DNA from: Candidatus Omnitrophota bacterium
Lineage (GTDB): Bacteria > Omnitrophota > Gorgyraeia > Zapsychrales > Zapsychraceae
DNA length: 57,700 bases
Direction: 5' to 3'
NCBI GenBank assembly: GCA_016931055.1
Contig: JAFGFL010000072.1
Span: 1 to 57,700, forward strand
The notes beneath the pieces were generated by a model that saw only the letters and a program-made list of their open reading frames with translations, ran no database searches and was not told where the DNA came from. The stretch's first letter is position 1, and each line of letters opens with the position of its first letter. Shown in pieces: positions 7,869-15,512 of the stretch. The position numbers were made by a program, and so were the translations under genes.

Positions 7869-8492
7869 TTAAAATTCTGGAATCGTTGTTACCACCACAC
7901 CCTGAATCTGAAAATCTTTTGTCAGCACAATGGGCTGATGCGTTTTATTGGTTGATCTCGGTCTTAAAACATACGTCTCTTTGCCTATACGGAATTCCTT
8001 AATAGTTGCCTCATTATCAATTAATGCTACCACTATATCTTCATTTTGGGCTGTTGTCTGCTGACGAACAAGAACTAAATCACCATCGTTAATTCCTTTT
8101 TGATCCATCGAATCGCCTTTGGCCTTGAGTAAGAAATAACGATATGGCGGTTTGGCTAATTTGGTACTAACGGGGATATTGGCCTGTACATTTTCTTCAG
8201 CAAGCATTGGCACTCCGCAGGAAACCATCCCAACCAAAGGAACGTCTACAGTCTGGGCACGGGTGGTATCATCGCCTAAGCTCTTAACAAACTGAAGACC
8301 GCCATCTTTTTTGCGGCGCAGAACGCCTTTTCTGATTAATTTATCAACAATTAATGACGCTGAGCGTGGAGATTGGTAGCCAAGGGATGACATCAACTCG
8401 CGCATGGAAGGAATGCGACCAACGTGCATCAGGGAATTCCGGATTTCGCGGATGGCTTCTAATTCTTTATTGGTTACTACAGCTGCTTGCAT
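7869..8492 (-). CDS. LexA/UmuD-like self-cleaving repressor (S24 family)
   Basis: A 207-aa protein from ATG 8492; an upstream start at 8552 would read through the promoter-like sequence. The N-terminal winged HTH has the LexA pattern (IPSMRELMSSLGYQSPRSA). The peptidase half has the cleavage bond Cys92-Gly93 (MVSCGVP), Ser128 (KGDSMDQ) and Lys165 (EATIKEF). LexA normally has Ala-Gly at the bond; Cys-Gly is the UmuD form. It lies 72 bp upstream of the methyltransferase operon and in the same direction, so it may tie that operon to DNA damage. It could be the host LexA, but the AT-rich setting and position favour a local regulator. Confidence 0.82.
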   Translation of the reverse strand: MQAAVVTNKELEAIREIRNSLMHVGRIPSMRELMSSLGYQSPRSASLIVDKLIRKGVLRRKKDGGLQFVKSLGDDTTRAQTVDVPLVGMVSCGVPMLAEENVQANIPVSTKLAKPPYRYFLLKAKGDSMDQKGINDGDLVLVRQQTTAQNEDIVVALIDNEATIKEFRIGKETYVLRPRSTNKTHQPIVLTKDFQIQGVVVTTIPEF

Positions 8493-8499
8493 GTATACA

Positions 8500-8527
8500 G
8501 TATTATACAGTTTATATAATTTGTCAA
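8500..8527 (-). promoter_or_regulatory. Promoter-like sequence of the LexA-like gene
   Basis: On the minus strand TTGACA (8522-8527) is followed after 16 bases by TAATAC (8500-8505), with an overlapping TATAAT. Start of transcription would fall at or next to the ATG at 8492, implying a leaderless or very short leader. The overlapping inverted repeat GTATA-N6-TATAC (8493-8508) could be an operator for autoregulation. Confidence 0.45.
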
Positions 8528-8576
8528 TGTTTTTCTTTCTTTTGGGGAACATTTCCGAGGTTTGTGGAAATAGTAA

Positions 8577-8600
8577 CTACGGCAACTCCGGCTGTTGTAG
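8577..8600. repeat. Short palindrome at the end of the DUF1016-SNase gene
   Basis: CTAC-GG-CAAC and GTTG-TAG arms around TCCGGCT. It lies eight bases after the stop of the minus-strand nuclease gene and belongs to the CAACTCCGG palindrome family of this window. Confidence 0.5.
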
Positions 8601-8607
8601 ATATCCT

Positions 8608-9600
8608 TTAATCCTTCCAAACTTCCGCCAGGCCTTCATCCAGCAACCGCTGGTTCAAAAACGTTTCTTCCGGGCCGTAAAAGATATCCACAAGGTAGCG
8701 ATCATATTTATCCGACGTTGACGTCCGGACCAGGATAAACTCCAAACCCTCAAGCGCCTGCTCAACGAAGCGCTTGGCCTTTTGGCCCTCTGCCGTTTTC
8801 AATTCCGGCGCGTCGATGCCGCGCAGGCGCAGTTTCTGGCGGACAAAGGTATTGAAGCCCAGGCCGATCCGGGCCCACAGCGTGTCGCCGTCAATGACCT
8901 TCTTGACCTCGGCTTTGTAATAGTAGAGGTCCTCGGCCGTCCTGCCCGAGGGCCCCATTAAAAAAGCGCCTGACTTTTTTACGACTTGCACAATGGTACC
9001 GGCGGCTGACTCTTTTAGGCCTCCCCGAGGCCGGTACCGGCGGGTCACGTCAAAGCCAAGGTCCAGGTCCAGGGCGCCGTTTTCAACCGCGTCGACTTTG
9101 CAGGTATAAAGGATCCCTTTTCGGGCGGTGAGTTTCGCGGCCGGCGGCTTGTTGGCCGTTATGGTGACCGTCCGACGCGCTGCGTCGGCTTGCCGCCACT
9201 GGGCAATTTCCGCGCGCAATTCGTCACGGTTCAGCCCTTCCTTGTCCGCGCGTTTCTGCAGTTCCCGCCGCTGGATCTTGTTGGAAACATTCAACAGCTC
9301 CACATAATGCGACCAGGACAATGCCGACGCCCGCGTCGGCATTTGGAACTGCCGGTAAAATTGGACGACACGCTCAACGGACCGGTAGCACATCCCCAGG
9401 TCCCCTGCCAGGCGATCGTAGAGATACTCGCCGTAGCCTGAGCGTTGTTTGTTCTTTAAGATGTCTTCGTTGATGTCCTTCCCGACGTTCCAATAGGTGA
9501 GGGCCCGGGTGTGTTCGATCTTCCTGCGGCCGGAGTCGATCTCGGTTTTGATCCGGTGCAGGAGTCGGGGGTAGCTATCTTGGGCAGGCAATTTAGTCAC
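8608..9600 (-). CDS. DUF1016 N-terminal domain fused to a staphylococcal-nuclease domain
   Basis: A 330-aa protein. Residues about 10-137 match the DUF1016 (YhcG-type) N-terminal domain (YWNVGKDI, YGEYLYDRLAGDLG, LSWSHYVELL), normally followed by a PD-(D/E)XK nuclease. Here the C-terminal part (about 228-330) is instead an SNase/thermonuclease domain: KVIDGDTL gives the calcium-binding Asp, LRLRGIDAPE gives the Arg35, Asp40 and Glu43 equivalents (R260, D263, E266), and DKYDRYL gives the second arginine (R301). A linker region (about 145-225) contains a KOW-like or beta segment. No signal peptide, so it is a cytoplasmic nuclease. The setting suggests a defence role. Confidence 0.82.
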   Translation of the reverse strand: MTKLPAQDSYPRLLHRIKTEIDSGRRKIEHTRALTYWNVGKDINEDILKNKQRSGYGEYLYDRLAGDLGMCYRSVERVVQFYRQFQMPTRASALSWSHYVELLNVSNKIQRRELQKRADKEGLNRDELRAEIAQWRQADAARRTVTITANKPPAAKLTARKGILYTCKVDAVENGALDLDLGFDVTRRYRPRGGLKESAAGTIVQVVKKSGAFLMGPSGRTAEDLYYYKAEVKKVIDGDTLWARIGLGFNTFVRQKLRLRGIDAPELKTAEGQKAKRFVEQALEGLEFILVRTSTSDKYDRYLVDIFYGPEETFLNQRLLDEGLAEVWKD

Positions 9601-9665
9601 GATGCCGATATTCTACACACCTCGTGAAAAGATGACAAGGGAAATCCGGGACGGGCCTTAAGAGA

Positions 9666-9833
9666 TCAAAGATCTTTTAACCGGCTGGCCGGGATCCTGA
9701 CAACCTTCCCATTTTTCCAGACAATAAGAGGCTGTCCAGTCCTTTTCCGTTCGAGGATCACGTTCTTCACCGCTTGTCGCATGGCTCGTACGGCCTTATT
9801 GAGGATCACAGCATCGCTTTTTGATTTTATCAT
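9666..9833 (-). CDS. 55-aa protein coupled to the zeta-like kinase
   Basis: A short gene whose ATG overlaps the TGA of the upstream kinase (ATGA, 9830-9833). Codon usage is regular and the 55-aa product has a basic amphipathic helix (KAVRAMRQAVKNVILERKR) followed by a strand-like PLIVWKNGKVVRIPA and a basic end. The tight coupling to a zeta-toxin-like kinase suggests an antitoxin or cofactor, although classical zeta antitoxins are usually encoded upstream. The W-x-N-G-K-V-x-x-I-P-A ending looks like a small DNA- or protein-binding hairpin; I know no named family for it. Confidence 0.7.
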   Translation of the reverse strand: MIKSKSDAVILNKAVRAMRQAVKNVILERKRTGQPLIVWKNGKVVRIPASRLKDL

Positions 9834-10399
9834 TTTATTTGACCCTGGAATTTCTCAAACAAATCCTTCTCCATTATATTTAAACGTTCCTGATCATACC
9901 GGGCTATTTCTTTCGGTTCCGCGCCGGAATTATCAAAGAGCAACCAAGAATCGCACAAGCTTTGATAAAGTTGCCCGAAATTATCCCTGCTCCTTCCAAA
10001 CCTCCGCACAACATCCTCCCGCGGAATATCATGCCCTCCCTGCTTTACCCGTTGACGAATCCGGGCATGGGCCAATTGAGCGTTCGGTATCCACAGAAAA
10101 AAGATCGTCAGAGAATAACCGTTCTTCTTTGCTTCTTTAATGAGGGGAACATAAGACCGGCCCGCCAAGGTGGACTCAAAGGCAAAATCGGCCTTAGCAT
10201 CCAGAAACGTTTGTATTTGTCCCAGCAGCAATCGCCCCGCTTTGATACTCATCGACGCCGGGGAAAAAGGGGCCAATCCCGAAGCAATCAAGTCCGCGTT
10301 GACGAATTTGGAACAATGAGCGTAATGGGGTAAGAACTCTTTCGCGAAAGTCGTTTTCCCTGCGCCATTGGGCCCGGCAACAATATAGAGTTTTGGCAT
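9830..10399 (-). CDS. Zeta-toxin-like P-loop kinase
   Basis: A 189-aa protein opening with the Walker A motif AGPNGAGKTT (about residues 8-17), then FVNADLIA (zeta-type Asp), a long LLLGQIQTFL helix and FAFESTLAGRSY, the Glu-Ser-Thr signature of zeta/COG4185 proteins. The R-IRQRVKQGGHDIP segment is the usual lid. Zeta toxins phosphorylate UDP-N-acetyl sugars and block wall synthesis; COG4185 relatives are less characterised. The gene directly overlaps the 55-aa gene, so the pair is probably a toxin-antitoxin module. Confidence 0.85.
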   Translation of the reverse strand: MPKLYIVAGPNGAGKTTFAKEFLPHYAHCSKFVNADLIASGLAPFSPASMSIKAGRLLLGQIQTFLDAKADFAFESTLAGRSYVPLIKEAKKNGYSLTIFFLWIPNAQLAHARIRQRVKQGGHDIPREDVVRRFGRSRDNFGQLYQSLCDSWLLFDNSGAEPKEIARYDQERLNIMEKDLFEKFQGQIK

Positions 10400-10437
10400 A
10401 GGTACAGTTTAACATTCCCATTGGTTAAAAACAATAG

Positions 10438-10465
10438 AACCCTCAGGAATTCTCACCGGAGGGTT
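10438..10465 (-). terminator. Probable clpB terminator
   Basis: On the minus strand AACCCTC and GAGGGTT pair around a 14-base loop and are followed by CTATTGTTTTT. It lies about 80 bp after the clpB stop. An adjacent plus-strand palindrome GGCACGCCGTGCC is a separate repeat. Confidence 0.45.
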
Positions 10466-10544
10466 TGGGGTTACGGCACGCCGTGCCCCTATGTCGTCAT
10501 TCTTCCACCCCGTCTGTCGTACGATGGGGTGTCAGATGACGAAA

Positions 10545-13151
10545 TTATCGCACAGCGGCGGATTTGCGCTTGGCTGAGGAAAAGGTCATTTTGCCTTTCT
10601 CTACATCCACGCGGATTGAATCGCCTTCGTGGAATTCGCCTTTGAGCAGTTTAAGCGCGATCGGGTCCTGGATATATTTTTGCACGACGCGTTTCAGCGG
10701 CCGGGCGCCGTACGACGGGTCATACCCTTCCTCTCCCAGATAGTCCCTGGCCTCTTTCGTTAATTCAATCGACACCTTCTTTTCCTTAAGCCTGGCCTGT
10801 AAAACCGACAACTGGATATCGACGATCTGACGGATATCCTCTTTGCTCAGGCGGTTAAACACGATGGTTTCGTCGATCCGGTTCAAGAATTCCGGACGGA
10901 AGAAGATCTTCATCGCGTCCGCGATCCTCCGCCCGATTTCCGCGGCATCCTTCGCGTGGGCGATCACGTCGGAACCTATGTTGGACGTGAGGATGATGAT
11001 CGTGTTCCTGAAATTGATCACTCTCCCCTGTCCGTCGGTCAAGCGCCCGTCATCCAGGATCTGCAAGAGGGCGTTAAAGACGCCCTTGTGCGCCTTCTCG
11101 ATCTCATCAAAGAGGACCACCGAATATGGGCGCCTGCGGACCGCCTCGGTCAGCTGGCCGCCTTCCTCATACCCGACATAGCCGGGCGGCGCGCCGATCA
11201 AACGCGCGACACTGTGCTGTTCCATATACTCGCTCATGTCGATCCTGACCATCGCGTTTTCGTCGTCGAACAGGAACCACGCCAGCGATTTGGCCAGCTC
11301 GGTCTTGCCGACTCCCGTCGGCCCGACAAAAATGAATGACCCGACAGGGCGGTTCGGGTCGCTTAAGCCCGTGCGCGTACGGCGAATGGCGTTGGCGACC
11401 AAATCAATCGCCTTGTCTTGCCCCACCACCCGCTTTTTTAAGTATTCCTCCATATGAATCAGCTTCTCGGTCTCGCCTTCCATCAATTTCGAGACCGGGA
11501 TCTTGGTCCACTTGGCCACGACCTCGGCGATATCCTGGTCGTCCACTTCCTCTTTGAGCATCGCGCCGCCCTTCTGAAGGGCGATTAGCTCTTTATTGCG
11601 CTGCTGAAGCTCTTTGTTCAGCTCAACCAGAATGCCGTATTTGATCTCTCCGGCCTTGTCCCAATTCCCTTCCTTCTCGGCCTTCACTTCTTCCAATTTC
11701 TTCTGCTCGATGTCCGTCTTGATGCGGCGGACCGCGTTGATCTGTTCCTTTTCCTTTTCCCATTTCAGGCGCATTTCTTTGTTGGCTTCCTTAAGGTTGC
11801 CCAACTCCGCTTCGAGCTTCTTCAGGCGGTCTTTCGAGGCCTCGTCCTTTTCCTTCTTCAAGACCTGTTTCTCGATCTCCAGCTGCCTGATCTTGCGCTC
11901 GTTGACGTCCAGTTCCTGCGGCATACTGTCAATTTCGATGCGCAGCTTTGACGCGGCCTCATCAATCAAGTCAATCGCCTTATCCGGCAGGAACCTCTCG
12001 GTAATGTAGCGCTGGGATAAAGCCGCCGCGGCGATGATGGCGGAGTCCTGGATGCGCACGCCGTGGTGGACCTCATATTTCTCCTTTAGGCCGCGCAGAA
12101 TCGCGATTGTGTCTTCGACCGTCGGCTCGTTAACAAGGACAGGCTGGAAACGCCTCTCTAATGCCGCGTCCTTTTCAACATGCAACCGGTATTCGTCTAA
12201 CGTGGTGGCGCCGATACAGCGCAGCGTGCCGCGGGCCAAGGCGGGCTTGAGCATATTCCCCGCGTCCATCGAACCTTCGGCCTTTCCCGCGCCGACAATC
12301 GTGTGCAGCTCATCAACAAACAGGATGATGCCGCCGTTTTTGCTTTCAATCTCTTTGAGGACGGCTTTAAGCCTGTCTTCAAATTCACCCCGGTATTTTG
12401 TGCCGGCAATGAGCGATCCCATATCAAGCGCGATCACCTTCTTATTCTTCAATCCTTCCGGCACGTCTTCGGTAAAAATCCTTTGCGCCAGGCCTTCGAC
12501 AATCGCTGTTTTCCCAACGCCGGGTTCGCCAATCAAGACCGGATTGTTTTTTGTGCGCCGGGACAGAACTTGGATAATGCGCCGGATTTCCTCGTCACGG
12601 CCAATGACAGGATCCAATTTTCCTTCCTGCGCGAGTTTGGTCAAATCGCGGCCGTATTTATCCAGCGCCTGGTATTTTTCCTCCGGATTGGCGCTGTCGG
12701 CCTTCTGCCCGCCGCGCAGCTGCTTGAGGATATTGACGATGTCGTCTTTGCGCACACCGTTTTTCCTCAACTCTTGCGCGACACAATTATCCCCGTTGTC
12801 AAAGACAGACAGGAAAACATGTTCCTGGGAGACAAAATCATCCTTCATGTCAGCGGCGATTTTCTGAGCGTCAGTCAATATTTTGTTGGCTTCATTGGAA
12901 AGCGCCGGGGCTGAACCTCCTTCGACGTTCGGTTTCTTCTCTAGCCCGGCCTCCAATTGGCCCAAGATTTCCTCAACCGGAATATTAAACCGCTTCAGAA
13001 AAGAAGAAAACATGCTGCCGTCTAATTTCATGAAGGCATAAATTAAATGTTCAACCTCAATTCTTTGATGCCCCAACTCCGCCGCCAAGTCGACAGACCT
13101 TTGGACAGCCTCCTGGCATTTCTGCGTGAATTTTTCAAATCGAATAGTCAT
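10545..13151 (-). CDS. clpB: ATP-dependent disaggregase ClpB
   Basis: An 868-aa Hsp100 protein of usual length. In order: two Clp-N repeats (1-145), first AAA+ domain with Walker A GEPGVGKT (about 205) and [10 protein letters not shown], the ClpB-specific coiled-coil M domain (about 400-520, rich in K and E), second AAA+ domain with GPTGVGKTE (about 605) and [13 protein letters not shown] pore loop, and the D2 C-terminal domain. ClpB extracts polypeptides from aggregates together with DnaK and small Hsps. It is the last gene of an operon with hspR and two Hsp20 genes, 69 bp after the exported Hsp20, so it is probably under HspR control. Confidence 0.97.
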   Translation of the reverse strand: MTIRFEKFTQKCQEAVQRSVDLAAELGHQRIEVEHLIYAFMKLDGSMFSSFLKRFNIPVEEILGQLEAGLEKKPNVEGGSAPALSNEANKILTDAQKIAADMKDDFVSQEHVFLSVFDNGDNCVAQELRKNGVRKDDIVNILKQLRGGQKADSANPEEKYQALDKYGRDLTKLAQEGKLDPVIGRDEEIRRIIQVLSRRTKNNPVLIGEPGVGKTAIVEGLAQRIFTEDVPEGLKNKKVIALDMGSLIAGTKYRGEFEDRLKAVLKEIESKNGGIILFVDELHTIVGAGKAEGSMDAGNMLKPALARGTLRCIGATTLDEYRLHVEKDAALERRFQPVLVNEPTVEDTIAILRGLKEKYEVHHGVRIQDSAIIAAAALSQRYITERFLPDKAIDLIDEAASKLRIEIDSMPQELDVNERKIRQLEIEKQVLKKEKDEASKDRLKKLEAELGNLKEANKEMRLKWEKEKEQINAVRRIKTDIEQKKLEEVKAEKEGNWDKAGEIKYGILVELNKELQQRNKELIALQKGGAMLKEEVDDQDIAEVVAKWTKIPVSKLMEGETEKLIHMEEYLKKRVVGQDKAIDLVANAIRRTRTGLSDPNRPVGSFIFVGPTGVGKTELAKSLAWFLFDDENAMVRIDMSEYMEQHSVARLIGAPPGYVGYEEGGQLTEAVRRRPYSVVLFDEIEKAHKGVFNALLQILDDGRLTDGQGRVINFRNTIIILTSNIGSDVIAHAKDAAEIGRRIADAMKIFFRPEFLNRIDETIVFNRLSKEDIRQIVDIQLSVLQARLKEKKVSIELTKEARDYLGEEGYDPSYGARPLKRVVQKYIQDPIALKLLKGEFHEGDSIRVDVEKGKMTFSSAKRKSAAVR

Positions 13152-13220
13152 TCTGCATCAACCCTTTCGTATGTATTTTATCGCGCTTCTTCTTTTCTTG
13201 TTAATAGGAACCTGTTCCTG

Positions 13221-13841
13221 TTAAAACACTTTTTTGGGAAGCTTAATAACCAAACGGTTTGCCTCTTTCTCCGTTTTGACTTTTGAGGTATCAGCATCAT
13301 CGGGTAATGGAATCGTTTTTAAGAACGATCCGTATGACTGCAATTGGAACATCCTGTTTTCGCCCTCTTCTCTGTCTTCCCGTTGACGCTCTCCTTTGAC
13401 CGTAATCGAACTTTCGTTGACCTGAATATCCACTTTTTCCTGGTCAAATCCCGCCATATCAAAAACGATTTCATAACCCTCCTCTGTTTCTTTAAAATCG
13501 AAGTCATAACCGAAGCTCATGTCACTGCTGAACATGCCTTTTCCGAGATTCCCCCTGTAATCGAATGAATTCTGGAACATGCGGTTCATCTCTTCCTGGA
13601 TGCGGTTGATCTCTGAAAAAGGGTCCCATTGCCGGTTTTGCCTGCTTTGGAAGAATCCCCAGGGATCACTCCAACCTTGAGACGGTTTCGATGCCTCTAA
13701 TTCATCCACTCGTTTTTGTAAAGCTTCTATCCGGGCTTTCAAGTCGGCAATGTTCTCTTCAGCTTGTGACGGATCAACACCGGAAACAACCATTGCTAAA
13801 ATAAATAATCCGATTACGTTTAAGATAATCTCTTTTCTCAT
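13221..13841 (-). CDS. Exported Hsp20/alpha-crystallin family protein
   Basis: A 206-aa protein. Residues 1-27 form a Sec-type signal peptide with cleavage predicted after SQA. A short coiled coil (about 29-50, ADLKARIEALQKRVDELEAS) follows, then a Trp/Arg-rich stretch with the Hsp20 N-terminal pattern RIQEEMNRMF, then an alpha-crystallin domain (about 105-206) ending with the conserved NRLVIKLPKK. Small Hsps are nearly always cytosolic, so a secreted one would be a periplasmic or envelope holdase. It is encoded between a small membrane protein and clpB, with an AGGAGG site before the ATG. Confidence 0.88.
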   Translation of the reverse strand: MRKEIILNVIGLFILAMVVSGVDPSQAEENIADLKARIEALQKRVDELEASKPSQGWSDPWGFFQSRQNRQWDPFSEINRIQEEMNRMFQNSFDYRGNLGKGMFSSDMSFGYDFDFKETEEGYEIVFDMAGFDQEKVDIQVNESSITVKGERQREDREEGENRMFQLQSYGSFLKTIPLPDDADTSKVKTEKEANRLVIKLPKKVF

Positions 13842-13939
13842 TTCGTACCTCCTCTCTTATCACCGCCCAACTTGTGCCATTTAAAGCCCGAAGGGCAAAG
13901 TATGACAGAGACCTCGCAATACTCCTTAATTGGCGGTGT

Positions 13940-14188
13940 TTAAATCCAATCATAAAACTCATTGCTGTAATTCCCGCGCTCTTTGGCTAAATGTTTCAAT
14001 GTCCAGGCTGAACTGATTAGGAAAAAACCGATCAGGATAAAGACGGACGCCGCCATCGCCGCCAAAATCTGCGGAAAAACAATGATCATCACGCCAAAGA
14101 AGACAAATAGCAGCCCGTGGACAAACTGATGTTTCCACGGATAAAATAACCTGTCTCTAAATATGTCAAATAAGCTGTTTCGATACAT
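13940..14188 (-). CDS. Small two-pass membrane protein in the heat-shock operon
   Basis: An 82-aa protein from ATG 14188, which has AAAGGAG before it; the longer frame starts inside a palindrome. It has two hydrophobic segments (about 23-39 and 42-62) separated by a short loop and a basic cytoplasmic tail. It resembles small HdeD/DUF308-type membrane proteins but is too short for confident assignment. Its place between the cytosolic and exported Hsp20 genes suggests a membrane-stress role. Confidence 0.7.
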   Translation of the reverse strand: MYRNSLFDIFRDRLFYPWKHQFVHGLLFVFFGVMIIVFPQILAAMAASVFILIGFFLISSAWTLKHLAKERGNYSNEFYDWI

Positions 14189-14228
14189 CGGCCATTTCTC
14201 CTTTACTGGCTTACAATAAAACCCCCGA

Positions 14229-14258
14229 AGTAGGGGCACGGCACGCCGTGCCCCTACT
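14229..14258. repeat. 30-bp palindrome between hsp20 and membrane-protein genes
   Basis: AGTAGGGGCACGGC and GCCGTGCCCCTACT arms with a two-base loop. A shortened relative (GGCACGCCGTGCCCCTA) occurs near 10480. Such palindromes within operons may act as mRNA processing or attenuation hairpins. Confidence 0.65.
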
Positions 14259-14264
14259 CCATTA

Positions 14265-14732
14265 TTATTTCACGTCAATCGTGATCTGTTTCGGTTTGGC
14301 CTCTTCTTTCTTCGGCAACGTCAATTGAAGAACCCCATCTTTAAACGTCGCGTTGACTTTGGCAGCATCAACTTGGCCCGGCAATCTCAAGGCCCTGTGA
14401 AAACTGCCGTAATAACGTTCGGTCCGGATGTAGTCCTCTTCCTTAACTTCCGACTCCTTCTTTTTCTCCCCGCTGATCGTCAAGAGATCATCCTGGACAG
14501 AAACATTGATGTCCTCTTTCTTCAATCCGGGCAGGTCGGCCTTGATCACGATGTTATCCTTGGAATCGTGAACATCAATCGCCGGCGTCCATTGCCCGCT
14601 CATCAAAGAAGTTTCTCCATCCCAATGCGGGAAAGAAAAATCAAAAAGCCGGTTCATCTCGTTGTGGAGATTCCGGATTTCACTGAACGGGTACCACGAT
14701 TCATTTTGTTTGCGTAACGGATAGTTTTTCAT
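14265..14732 (-). CDS. Cytosolic small heat-shock protein (Hsp20)
   Basis: A 155-aa class A small Hsp. The N-terminal region has the EIRNLHNEMNRLFD helix, the alpha-crystallin domain (about 48-140) contains ADLPGLKKEDINV and ERYYGSFHRALRLP, and the C-terminal tail carries the I-x-I-type end. It lacks a signal peptide. It acts as an ATP-independent holdase that passes clients to ClpB/DnaK. AGGAGG precedes the ATG. It lies 24 bp after the 28-aa peptide gene in the same operon. Confidence 0.95.
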   Translation of the reverse strand: MKNYPLRKQNESWYPFSEIRNLHNEMNRLFDFSFPHWDGETSLMSGQWTPAIDVHDSKDNIVIKADLPGLKKEDINVSVQDDLLTISGEKKKESEVKEEDYIRTERYYGSFHRALRLPGQVDAAKVNATFKDGVLQLTLPKKEEAKPKQITIDVK

Positions 14733-14756
14733 TGTTCATTCCTCCTTTATTTTTGG

Positions 14757-14843
14757 TTACTTTTGTTTGGCCCCTTTGACCTTCCTCATCACTGATGAGA
14801 GCCAATCACGAATTTTAGGGACAAGTTTTTTTATTTTTTTCAT
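14757..14843 (-). CDS. 28-aa basic amphipathic peptide in the heat-shock operon
   Basis: An 87-bp frame with a near-perfect ribosome binding site (AGGAGGTGAAGGACA before the ATG). The 28-residue product starts MKKIKKLVPKIRDW and ends KVKGAKQK; it has ten Lys or Arg outside one acidic residue and would form a cationic amphipathic helix with W, L, V and M on one face. It is flanked by hspR and hsp20 on the same strand with short gaps, so it is almost certainly cotranscribed. Function unknown; membrane association or chaperone binding is plausible. Confidence 0.7.
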   Translation of the reverse strand: MKKIKKLVPKIRDWLSSVMRKVKGAKQK

Positions 14844-14910
14844 TGTCCTTCACCTCCTGTTTGAAGTTAGCGCTCTCGGCTTAAGACTGCCAAATTCTGG
14901 GTAAAAAATT

Positions 14911-15207
14911 TTATGAAATTTCTTTCTCTTCTATTTTTAAAATAACTTTCAGGCCATTCATATTCACACCGCGTTCGCTAATGTAATACCAGCAATGTTT
15001 GACCATTTTTAATTCCCTTTGCGAATAAAGCCTTGCCTTCCCTTCTTTTTTCCGGGGCGGGCTGACGATCTGTTCACGGTCGAGCTGTTTTAAGATCCAC
15101 ACCGGAATGTCGAGCAGCCGGCAGACAACGCCTGTCGTAAATACCGGCTCGTCCAAGTCAAGGATGAACTCGTCAATATCGTCATTAGGATTCTTCTTGG
15201 CTGCCAT
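14911..15207 (-). CDS. hspR: HspR-like heat-shock repressor (MerR family)
   Basis: A 98-aa protein from ATG 15207 (AAAGGAGAGGGAGTC upstream). Its MerR-type winged helix has the HspR features: PVFTTGVVCRLLDIPVW for helix-turn-helix, QLDREQIVSPPR for the wing, and RLYSQRELKMVKH for the third helix. HspR represses chaperone genes by binding HAIR inverted repeats and needs DnaK as co-repressor in Actinobacteria. It is the first gene of the chaperone operon, which suggests autoregulation. I find no consensus HAIR box. Confidence 0.85.
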   Translation of the reverse strand: MAAKKNPNDDIDEFILDLDEPVFTTGVVCRLLDIPVWILKQLDREQIVSPPRKKEGKARLYSQRELKMVKHCWYYISERGVNMNGLKVILKIEEKEIS

Positions 15208-15232
15208 GACTCCCTCTCCTTTATCCGCTAAA

Positions 15233-15278
15233 AATATACCATATTTCGATATTTTTGTCAATACTTTCGTAAATATTT
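15233..15278 (-). promoter_or_regulatory. hspR operon promoter with overlapping inverted repeat
   Basis: On the minus strand TTGACA (15256-15261) and TATATT (15233-15238) are separated by exactly 17 bases, 25 bp upstream of the ATG's ribosome binding site. An imperfect inverted repeat AATATTT-ACGA-AAGTATT overlaps the -35 box and is a candidate operator. It is the best promoter in the window and would drive hspR through clpB. Confidence 0.7.
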
Positions 15279-15512
15279 TTTCGTTTTTCGAATCAACACT
15301 ACGCGCGTCATCCTGGGACCGAACGCAATAAGGGCGAAAAACCTCGGCAGTCCAGATCCTTCCCCTTCGTGCCCCTTTGTGTTCCGCTGGGGTACGTAAT
15401 GTTTTCCTCTGAATATATTTGAGGAAAAAACATACGCCGAAGCAATTTGACTGTAGCTGTGGCTCAGGGGCAGGATAACAGAAGTTAGTAAAGTGACAGT
15501 TTAAGGTGGGTT

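Noticed and set aside
9781..10333. Plus-strand frames opposite the zeta-like kinase
   Set aside because: They mirror the kinase codons and lack start signals; the minus-strand gene with Walker A motif is clearly the real one.
12034..12867. Long plus-strand frame opposite clpB
   Set aside because: It is the shadow of the clpB coding strand; composition and lack of a ribosome binding site do not support a gene.
15308..15365. Fragment resembling the 28022-28165 element
   Set aside because: The shared stretch (TCATCCTG, CCGAACG, AGATCCTTCC) is too short and lacks both ends, so it is not listed as a separate mobile element.
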